DNA from: Deroplatys truncata
Lineage: Eukaryota; Arthropoda; Insecta; Mantodea; Mantidae
Direction: 5' to 3'
NCBI GenBank assembly: GCA_030765065.1
Contig: CM060989.1
Span: 62,448,001-62,512,000 of the forward strand
Length of the DNA: 64,000 bases
Under the pieces are notes generated by a model, which did no database searches, was not told the origin of the DNA, and was given only the letters and a program-made list of their open reading frames with translations. Shown here in pieces: positions 55,261 to 64,000 of the stretch. The translations under genes were made by a program, and so were the position numbers. The stretch's first letter is position 1. Each line of letters begins with the position of its first letter.

Positions 55261-55361
55261 AATGTTGTATATAATATTAAAACTCGATAGGAAAAACTCG
55301 ATACAAAATGTTTCAACTGTTTGAGGAAGTAAGGTTCGACTCAACGGCCTATCCCTTTTTT

Positions 55362-56252
55362 ACTTTATCTACTACGTATAGTAAGTAGGGGAAGTACTGT
55401 ATTCCACCCAAAAATTCGATACCGAGATTTCACCGGAAATACATGTTTAGAGACTCCCTGAATCCAAAAAAAGAATTTTTGGAAACATGTCCCTGTGTGT
55501 CTGTCTGTGAACAGCATAACTCAGAAACTAACAGTCGGATAAACACCAAACTTGGTATTTAGGTTCAGTATCTTCCAGAGATGCGACACGAAGGTTTTCA
55601 AAAAAATCCCCCCTCCCCAGATTACCCTTTACATGGAAGATTTTTCTAAAAGTTTAATTTTCTCAAAAGTGGCTCTAACGATTTTGATTAAAATATCATA
55701 TGTTTAAGATATTTTCATGACAAATAAAATGTATATCTTGAATTTTCTGGGAATGTCTCCAAAAGTATTCTTCATTGTGAACGACTTTTGCATAACTGGT
55801 AAACCATAAGAGATGGACAAAATTTTACTACACAAAAAATATAGATCGTGTTAAAATACACAATTTATGTCATATACATTTTTTTGTTGAGTGAACCATT
55901 TTCGAGATATTGCTTGTTATTCCCTTAAATTTTTCAATACTTATTTTCTCAAATGGGAATTCGTTATTCATTTTTTTGTCTTGGATATGAAAAGAGTATT
56001 AATCTGTGGCAAAGGGAATGGTGCTGCACCTAGCAACCGGCTATTAAGAGATATGTATGTGCTTAAAGGCCACTGTATTTCTATATCGCCCTTGTAAATA
56101 TATATTCCCCTTACATCTACAAGAAAATTAGCAATAAGATAGAGTCCGCAAATGTTTATCTCGATTAACATGAAGTAGATGGAGAATAAGCGTTTGTAAA
56201 AATAGTTTGTACAAGAGTAGAAAAAGTCATGTGAGTGTAACACATCAGATTT
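55362..56252 (-). mobile_element. HLR, subfamily A
   Basis: It runs ACTTTATCTACTACG to ..ACACATCAGATTTA; it is intact apart from terminal substitutions. Confidence 0.87.
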
Positions 56253-57247
56253 ATTTGGGACAGGAAAGGTCTTTCGGCACGTATACAAATGCACTGAGCC
56301 ATTAAATAAGGGTCTGTGGAAAATAAATCTCGGAAAGTGCTATTTCTTTTCAAAGCGGAAGAAACATTATGTTTGTGCCGAGAAAAGGATTAAAGCCATA
56401 AATATATGTACGTGCTACAGTATAAATTAAACTAATCGTAAATAGTACCGTGGGAAGAGAAAGCTGAATGGAACTGAAATTTTAGCCAGTAAATGGAAAG
56501 TCAAGAATACAAACTGACGAATACGAAAACAGGAGATCCTCACATGATTGAAAACCGAACAAAATAATGGGGAGTAGGGATGAAATCGGACATGACGAAA
56601 TTCACAAAATACAAGTAACTTCACTCTTAGTTAAACTCGCGCCGTTAAAGTCAGGCCGCGATTATGAACGCCGGGAAAGCATTACAATACTTCTTAATAC
56701 TGCCGACTAACAAATCATCTGTATGTCAGTCGCGTATAATTGACGGAGTGGTGGCTCGCGTTCCTAATGTGTAACATAGCAGTACCATAAAGCCAATATA
56801 CACCAGAGCCGATGTTATTATTATCGCAATAGATATATAATTTTACCACCCCCTGTAGACTTTACAGAGTCGACACTGCTCAACGCTAGCCGGAGAAAGA
56901 AGAGACTTAATGGTTACGCATCGAGGACGCGGCCAGTTTCAGTTTTAATGCTTGGTGAAGAAGAATTATGCTGTCTTTAACATAGTGGCAATAGGCACTA
57001 AATTATAAAATAGTCACTACAACCAGTGTCGGCTGAAGCATGAATGCAGTAGTAGTGTCAGGAATACATCCCTGAAATTGTTATATGATGCAATAAATAT
57101 ACCACCACTGTCACCACCACACTCTTTTTGTATGGTTACCTCCAAGTTACTACTCTAACCGCTACCCGAGGTGGCGGTTAGTTCATCGCTAAGAATTAAC
57201 TCCCGGTTAGCTGTTAACCAAAGGTCGTAATAACGAACATTTTCCTG
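56253..57247. other. Unassigned ~1 kb, host of LTR-1f
   Basis: No gene recognised. The sequence just left of the LTR (CGGTTAGCTGTTAACC..GTCGTAAT) partly recurs just right of it (CGGTACCTTAACCGG..ATCGTAAT). Confidence 0.35.
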
Positions 57248-57251
57248 ACTT

Positions 57252-58299
57252 TGAGATGTAGTTTTGTTGTAGGAGTTGTATTGTTATTTGCCCCACGTAT
57301 GGAAGCCAATTTGAAGAAGGTGGTTTGTTACGTTATTTGCACCAAGCTTTGGGCGTCAATTTGAAGTAGTTTGTATTGAAGGAGTTGTATTATATTTCAA
57401 CTGTTGGGGAGCCGAACTTGTAGTAGTTGCAACCGCACGTATAGTACCCGCTTTCCGGTAGCCTTCGCCCCAAATGTACTTTCAGGTGGCCTTTGCCCCA
57501 AGTTTAAAATAAAATACATTAACTATGTAATTTGACTGTTTCTTTAAATATTATATATTTATGTTTGCCTCGGCTGCGTCAGTATTATTGTTAGAGACAC
57601 GTTTCTCTTAGCAGAGTTGTGATGCGACGAGAATGTAGGTTTACACATATTATAATTTTACTTCACGCCTTTTATTAATGCTTGATACGATTAAAATAAC
57701 ACTTCACTGATATAGAGAGCTGCAACATTCTTTTTATTAATTAATTACACTTTTTAACACGTAAACTTATTTTTCGTCTCACACGAATACAGATTAAATC
57801 TCTCGAGGAGGCACAAGCAACGCATCCAGTTATGAGCACTGTCTGCAGGCAACTGAATTGATTTAAATCGTCTAAACTTGTAAATGTCTGTATTTCAAGT
57901 CTCTGATGGCTACTCCTAATCCAAAAAGTTACCTTCATTTAAATAAAGTTTTTTCTGGTTGTTGATTGGCTATTTTATAAACTGTCACTAAAATTACATT
58001 AATGTTGTTCCAATAATGACTAGCAACATTACTAAACTCTCAAACTCATTATTGCATCAAGGTTACCTCATTGTTACCCCACTGTTAGCAACCTTTAACC
58101 TATTATTCTCACAGCTCTTACATGATTAAATTACGTAACACATTCACATAACATTATTGAACATGGATACAATAATATAAACATTTAAAATGACTGTAAT
58201 ATATTGTTACATACATATATTGCTTTAAGGCGGGCTGTTATTGAATTTATATATTATATAATTGACTGAAATCATTTAAGTGTTAAAAATACTGGCTCA
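57252..58299 (-). mobile_element. LTR-1f: solo LTR with PBS-like array
   Basis: 1,048 bp. In LTR orientation it starts TGAGCCAGTATTTTTAACA and ends AAAACTACATCTCA. The perfect duplication is ACTT (57248-57251 and 58300-58303). Unit cores include AAGTTCGGCTCCCCAACAG, AAATTGACGCCCAAAGC and AAATTGGCTTCCATACGTGG (57252-57430). Confidence 0.88.
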
Positions 58300-58472
58300 A
58301 CTTCCAGTTAATATCTAACCGGTACCTTAACCGGAGATCGTAATGCAGGTCCTTAATGGTAGAGGCACTATATAACACCACGGTTCCCGTTCAGTCACGC
58401 GCGCAAATTCACAGCTGGCCAGGTGCAGGTGCTGTCTATAAAGTCTTTACTTCTCTTTCAGTGGAATGCTGG

Positions 58473-59254
58473 CTGTGTTAGAATCACATGACTTTCTCTA
58501 CTCTTGTACAAACTGTGTTTACAAACGCTTTTTCTCCATCGTATTGCTGATTTTCTTGTAGGTGCAAGGGGAATTGGTAGGCTTTAAGCGATAGTCAAAT
58601 CTTTTAAGATCTGGTTGCTATGTGGAGCATTCCATTCTCTTTACATGTCCAGGGCATAAAAAAACGAATAAGGAAAGAGTATAAGTATTTGAACATTCAA
58701 ACAAATAACAAGGAATATCTCGCAAATGGTTCATTCCACATAAACAATATATATAACACAAAGTGTGTGCTTTAACGATATCTACATTTTTTGTGTGGAA
58801 CAATTTTGTCCATCTCTTACGGTTTACCAGTTATGCAAAAGCCATCCAGAAAAAAGGACTTTTGTGGGACATTCCCAGAAAATTCAAAATATACGTTTTA
58901 TCATGAAAATATCTTAAATATATTATTTTAATCAAACCCGTTAGAACCATTTTTGAAAGATTCAAAATTTTCGAAAAATATTCCATATAAAAGGTACTCT
59001 GGAGTGGGAAAATTTTCTTGAAAATCCTCGTGTCGCATCTTTGAAATATATTAAACCTAAACACAAAGTTTGGTAATTATCCGACTTTTCGTTTTTGAGT
59101 TATGCTGTTCACAGACACGCGCGCACACACACACCTTTTTTTAAAAGCATTTTTGGGAATTAGGGGCCTCAAAAATTATTTCCGGTGATGCCGCGGTATC
59201 GAATTTTTGGGGAATGCAATACTTCCCCTGGTTACTATACGTAGTAGAGAAAGT
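58473..59254 (+). mobile_element. HLR, intermediate age
   Basis: It runs from TTAGAATCACATGACTTTC (outer left bases lost) to GTAGTAGAGAAAGT. Confidence 0.78.
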
Positions 59255-60455
59255 AAAAATGATTCGTTTAATTTAAGTATAAACAATAGAAAAGTAACGA
59301 ATATAATGTAACAAAAGACAATTTTCTGTTAGCTTTTACACTGCAAGCTATTGGTACCTTATTTCTCATTTATCAGTATAGCATACTTTGTTATTGGTGT
59401 ACAATAAAGTTGGTACTTATGATTCGCATGTGCTGCCAAGATAAGCCGTAACAGCCCAGAGTGCTATGGACCCGTGCCAGGACAGAAGTAGCTCGGAACC
59501 ATACAAAACTAATATTATAAAGTTGCAACTTGCAATTTGCAGTTGCTTCCTTCAGCCTCTATGGTTACGCAAGCTATTTTATTGCGCCTTTAAGAATAAT
59601 AAGCATGGCCGTATTCTTGGTGTGATCATTGAGTATACAAATAATTTCAAGCCGTGGCAAGGAGGCACTACCCCCGGAACCTCCCCTGACTGCAACCAAA
59701 ATAGGCACTATCAGTAATGATAAGCATTCAAGTAGGCACAACATTTATTTATTTACCACTTAAAAACACATTTTGGCATGACAGAATAGTATAGAAATAT
59801 CAAATACTCTAACACCATATATTAAATTTACTAAACCCCACTACTCTTAATGGAGTGTCAACTGTAAACATTATTTCTTTAAATGTGCACTTTTCAGTTA
59901 CTATGTACTTTAAGGCAAACTCTGTTTTAAGTAATTTCTCTCTTGTTTACAGTTCAACGCTGGTTTGTAAGAAATGTATTATTGAGTCGGCTATATTTTA
60001 TTGTTAAACAGGCTATTGTTGCGTTTGCAATGCAATAAGTCTAGTCTTTTTAGGTTAGTACTGTGTTTTCGCCAACGTGGGAAGCAGAAAACAATAAAGT
60101 CGTCGTATTAATTAACAAACGGATTAATTTAATACTAAAATGATCGATTTTCCGGTTATAAACCAATACCTTTTTGTACTTGACCATTTAGTTTATTGTA
60201 CTAAGTAGTCACTACTTTATTATTACACGAAACAATTCAACTGCTGATGTTAGGAAAGGAACGCTGGTATTACAAGCTTCCTCAGGCGTGTTGTCAACAA
60301 TAATTATTACTCACTGGCTCTGCGCGTGAAATATTAATTGCAATACTAAGGTTAACGTCGCATTAAGAAATAATTTTATTAAATAACCGCCAATAACAAA
60401 CATTATGAAATTATCAGGATGCATTTTTTTAAATTTATTTATTTTAAGTCGTTTT
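59255..60455. other. Unassigned ~1.2 kb
   Basis: AT-rich. Short frame 59466-59717 is not recognised. No repeat identified. Confidence 0.4.
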
Positions 60456-60459
60456 AACT

Positions 60460-60580
60460 TGCGGCGATACCATGAGAGGACGCTGGGCGCCAATTTGCGG
60501 CGATACCATGGGAGAACGCTGGGCGCCAATTTGCGGCGATACCATGGGAGGTGCTGTGAGTCAATTTGGTGGCACGGGAT
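60460..60580 (-). repeat. 36-bp tandem PBS-like units in LTR-3
   Basis: Read on the minus strand, two near-identical units GCCGCA|AATTGGCGCCCAGCG.. start at 60531 and 60495. A degenerate CACCA|AATTGACTCACAG precedes them, and the terminal GCCGCA ends the LTR. The core TGGCGCCCA is shared with the LTR-1 and LTR-2 units; the 3' part of the site (GCGTTCTCC) differs, so another primer may pair there. Confidence 0.75.
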
Positions 60581-61215
60581 TTGCAGGGACGGTCCCGGGT
60601 TTGATGCTAGCTCAGGGACTCGCTTGGATCATGGATCTTGGATTTAGGATTGGTGATTAATACAACTGATTCATTTTCCTGCCCGTTTACTTCCCGTCAC
60701 CGTTTTAAAATCGAGTTCTGATATTACCTCGCCACACGCACACGCGCGCGCGCAACTCTTTACTACTGTGTTTCATACCATCGCCCCAATTCACCGGCAC
60801 TCACCTTTGTTTTCAGAACGACTTCCAAGGAAATTCCACGAATAAGTGTTTACTAAACTCTCCTGTTTCTTTATTTCAAATGTCCTATCTCCCGATTTCA
60901 CTATTACCTGATTTCTACCCTCTTTCTTATTGGATGCCTTGGCTATGACAGCACTGACCCTTTTCTACACATCTGATTTTCAGGCGGCTTAAGGGTACAC
61001 TAACAAAGCGTATTCTGCTCTCACTCGGATACAATTGAGGGAAAAACCAACCCCGTTTCCGGCCTGCTGTTGGCACTGTCTTTTCAACCCATATTCACCT
61101 TTACAGTAATAGTCATTTCCCAATCTTATTTAATAATACAATTCCTACTGTTATTAATATTTATTTTCCATGTGGTTATAACTTTATATTTATCTACGCA
61201 GAACGTTCTGTCTCA
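60460..61215 (-). mobile_element. LTR-3: solo LTR of a third family, with tandem 36-bp PBS-like units
   Basis: 756 bp. In LTR orientation it starts TGAGACAGAACG and ends CATGGTATCGCCGCA. The perfect duplication, read on the plus strand, is AACT (60456-60459 and 61216-61219). AATAAA on the minus strand lies at 60870-60875. No coding sequence. The 3' end is the 36-bp array. Confidence 0.8.
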
Positions 61216-61290
61216 AACTCACAAAGGCCTATTCGCGACTCTTACCTTAATATAGTGGTGGTTCAGCATAAATAGATTTCTAGGAATATA

Positions 61291-62524
61291 CACTACGTGA
61301 TCAAAAGTATCCGGACACCTGGCTGAAAATGTCGTACAAGTTCGTGGCGGCCTCCATCGGTAATGCTGGAAGTCAACATGATGTTGGCCTACCCTTAGCC
61401 TTGATGACAGCGTTCACTCTCGCAGGCACACCTTCAATCAGGTGTTGGAAGGTTTCTTGGGGAATGGCAGTCCATTCTTCACTGAGTGCGGAACTGAGGA
61501 GAGTTATCGGTGAGGCCTGGCACGAAGTCGGCGTTCCAAAACATCCCAAAGGTTTTTATAGGATTCAAGTCAGAACACTGTGCAGGCCAGTCCATTACTG
61601 GGATGTTATTGTCGTATAACCACTCCGCCACGGCCTGTGCAATATGAACAGGTGCTCGATCGTGTTGAAAGATGCAATCGCCCTCCCCGAATTGCTGTTC
61701 AACAGTGGGAAGCAAGAAGGTGCTTAAAATATCAATGTAGGTCTGCGCTGTGATCGTGCCACGCAAAACAACAAGGGGTGAAACCCCCTCCAGGAAAAAC
61801 ACGACCACACCATAACACTACTACCTCCGAGTTTCACTGTTGCCACTACTCACGCTGGCAGGTGACATTCACCGGGCATTCGCCATACCCACACCCTGCT
61901 ATCGGATCGCCACATTGTGTACCGTGATTCGTCACTCCACACAACGTTTTGCCACATTTCAATCGTGTAATGTTGACGCTCCTTACACCAAGCGAGGCGT
62001 CGTTTGGAATTTTCCTGCGTGATGTGTGGCTTATGAGCAGCCGCTCGACCATGGAATCCAAGGTTCTCACCTCACGCCTAACTGTCATAGTAATTGCAGT
62101 GGATACTGATGCAGTTTGGAATTCCTGTGTGATGGTCTGGATAGATGTCTGCCTATTCTCTTTACGACCCTCTTCAAATGTCGGCGGTCTCTGTCATTCA
62201 ACAAACGAGGTCGGCCTGTACGCTTTTGTGCTGTACATGTCTCTTCACGTTTCCACTTCACTATCACATCAGAAACAGTGGACCTAGGGATGTTTGGGAG
62301 TGTGGAAATCTCGCGTACAGACTTCTGACACAAGTGACACCCAATCACCTGACCACGTTCGAAGTCCATGAGTTCCACTGAGCGTCCCATTCTGCCGTTT
62401 CACGATGTCTAATGACTACTGAGGTCGAGAATAATGAGTACCAGGCAGTAGGTGGCAGCACAATGCACTTAAGATGAAAAACGTATGCTTGTGGGGGTGT
62501 CCGGATACTTTTGATCACATAGTG
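61291..62524 (-). mobile_element. Tc1-like transposon
   Basis: Inverted repeats CACTACGTGATCAAAAGTAT.. (28 of 29 nt identical) with TA on both sides (61289-61290 and 62525-62526). 1,234 bp, close to the full length of short Tc1-like elements. Confidence 0.9.
61479..62390 (-). pseudogene. Tc1-like transposase, frameshifted
   Basis: The N-terminus MGRSVELMDFERGQVIGCHL with helix-turn-helix (REISTLPNIPRSTVSDVIVK) and the GRPR hook is intact at 62390-62085. The catalytic end at 61808-61479 has FQHDRAPVHIAQAV and WPAQCSDLNPI. Then one base is missing, so the expected ENLWDVLERRLR is read as KTFGMFW. This loses the third catalytic residue. Confidence 0.85.
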
Positions 62525-62526
62525 TA

Positions 62527-62908
62527 CATACATAATATCATCTGATAATAAACAGATAAAGCTTTTCTTATGTGAACAATATAATTAAAGAACAGTTATA
62601 ATTACATTACAATTGTTTTAAATGTCATACAGTTGTATGTTTTGTAAGAACATTAGAATCTTGTTATACATTTTGGAATCATTAAGAGAGGTAATATCAT
62701 TTGGGATGTTATATATTTTCCTGTTATATCGAGTACATCAGAAACTTCTTTGGTGATCAGATAGGAGTGTGTCATCTTTGTACGTCCAATTCTTAAGTGA
62801 TAATGATAAATTGATGTTTCTTGTTTAACTTTGTAAAAATACATTTGTTGTTTAAAGATCCTATAACAGTAAGTAGGTTGTTTCCCCTGATTTTGAGACC
62901 ATATTTTT
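62527..62908 (-). pseudogene. LINE C-terminal region, left of an HLR
   Basis: From 62906 downward the minus strand reads YHYHLRIGRTKMTHSYLITK, the 'RLRIGHT.LTHSYLL' block of RNase-H-bearing LINEs. After a shift it ends NKILMFLQNIQLYDI with a stop near 62620. It continues the LINE that lies right of the HLR. Confidence 0.75.
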
Positions 62909-63827
62909 ACTTTCTCTACTACGTACAGTAAGTAGGGGAAGTATTTGTATTCCACCCAAAAATTCGATACCGGGACTTCACCGGAAATACATGTTTTGAG
63001 ATCCCCTGAATCCAGAAAAAGCATTTTTGGAAACATGTCCGTGTGTGTCTGTCTGTCTGTGTGTGTGTGTGTTTGTCTGTGAACAGCATTACTCAGAAAC
63101 GAACAGTCGGATAAACACCAAACTTGGTATTTAGGTTCAGTATCTTCCAGAGATGCGACACGAAGGTTTTCAAGAAAATCCCCCCACTCCAGATTATCCT
63201 TTACATGGAACATTTTTCGAAAAGTTTAATTTTCTCAAAAATGGCTCTGACGATTCTGATTAAAATATCATATGTTTAAGAAATTTGCATGACAAATAAA
63301 ATGTATATCATGAATTTTCTGGGAATGTCTCCAAAAGTATTCTCCATTGTGAACGACTTTTGCATAACTGGTAAACCATAAGGGATGGACAAAATGTTAC
63401 TACACAAAAAAAGATGTAGATCGCGTTAAAATACACAATTTATGTCATATACATTTTTTTGTTGAGTGAACCATTTTCGAGATATTACTTGTTATTCCCT
63501 TAAATTTTTCAATACTTATTTTCTCAAATGGGAATTCGGTATTCATTTTTTGTCTTGGATATGCAAAGAGTATTAATCTGTGGGAAAGGGAATGGTGCTG
63601 CACCTAGCAACCGGCTATTAAGAGATATGTATGTGCTTAAAGGCTACTGTATTTCTATATTGCCCTTGTAAATATATTTTCCCCTTACATCTACAAGAAA
63701 ATTAGCATTAAGATAGAGTCTGCAAATGTTTATCTCGATTAACATGAAGTAGATGGAGAATAAGCGTTTGTAAAAATAGTTTGTACAAGAGTAGAGAAAG
63801 TCATGTGAGTGTACACATCAGATTTTT
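62909..63827 (-). mobile_element. HLR, subfamily A, nested in a LINE
   Basis: It runs ACTTTCTCTACTACG to ..ACACATCAGATTTTT. Its target is the A-run encoding Lys in the LINE; taking the HLR out with its extra A/T bases restores an open frame across the junction. Confidence 0.9.
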
Positions 63828-64000
63828 TTCCATGAAGTAATGATTTTGGTTCGGATGTATGTAGGTCTGAATGGCTTGTTATTATCTCTGTATTAAATGT
63901 TGGTTTTTGGATGGTCGCTTTAGCAGCTTCTTATTTGTTGCTGTGATGGAATCCAAAACAATAACACTTGTTTTGCTTGTTCCATTACGTGGTTATATGG
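63828..64000 (-). pseudogene. LINE RNase H end, right of the HLR
   Basis: The minus strand reads VLLFWIPS (RNase H motif WVPSH), then after a shift AAKATIQKPTFNTEIITSHS and PKSLLHG up to the HLR. The element continues beyond the window. Confidence 0.7.

Noticed and set aside
60405..60660. Repeat protein LGANLRRYHGR from the 36-bp units
   Set aside because: The units lie in the 3' end of LTR-3 on the other strand and are explained as PBS-like sites.
1..64000. CRISPR arrays, operons or bacterial regulatory sites
   Set aside because: Split P450 exons, GT-AG introns, SINEs and LINEs show a eukaryotic genome. No spacer-repeat array is present; the PBS-like units are not evenly spaced by unique spacers.

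Overview
This is AT-rich insect nuclear DNA, crowded with transposable elements. A polyneopteran such as a cockroach or relative is my guess, from the transposon mix and long introns only. The one gene I can assemble with confidence is a cytochrome P450 of the CYP4 clan on the minus strand. It has three coding exons (10931-11668, 8745-9086 and 2875-3315), all joined in phase 0, giving 506 codons. It carries the membrane anchor, the WxxxR, I-helix, ExxR and PERF motifs and the heme cysteine. Both introns (1,844 and 5,429 bp) are filled mostly with repeats.

From 12 kb to the end there is no other recognisable host protein gene. The sequence is a nested stack of mobile elements. (1) About 30 copies or pieces of a ~0.8-0.95 kb non-coding family, called HLR here. 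One end starts TCTGATGTG after an A-run and the other ends GTAGTAGAGAAAGT. It has an offset inverted repeat, terminal hairpins and an internal CA/GT microsatellite, and it inserts into A/T homopolymers. This architecture resembles non-autonomous Helentrons (DINE-1/HINE). (2) Eight solo LTRs of three families, each with TG..CA ends and a 4-bp target duplication. Nearly all carry an array of tRNA primer-binding-site-like units inside their 3' end. (3) DNA transposons: two mariners (one inside a hAT), a Tc1-like element, two elements related to DUF4817-type transposases, a piggyBac-like MITE at TTAA and a fold-back MITE. (4) Fragments of five LINEs. (5) Five tRNA-headed SINEs and an odd palindromic tRNA-like retroposon.

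Region by region: 0-12 kb holds a LINE tail, the P450 and old HLR layers. 12-30 kb holds nested DNA transposons, SINEs and HLR copies, with LTR-1b at 17.7 kb. 30-38 kb holds LTR-1c, SINEs and LTR-2, which has a heat-shock-element-like motif. 39-47 kb holds a mariner, LINE, MITE, old HLR pieces and a GC-rich stretch with a strong splice donor. 47-59 kb holds LTR-1d/e/f, the hAT with its mariner, and a LINE. 59-64 kb holds LTR-3, a Tc1-like element and a LINE split by an HLR.

The signal I rate highest is in the LTRs. In three families the LTR end falls exactly at the boundary of a repeated 'CA|AATTGGCGCCCA...' unit. This is what would be left if reverse transcription could start from any one of several tandem primer-binding sites and so trapped the upstream sites inside the new LTR.
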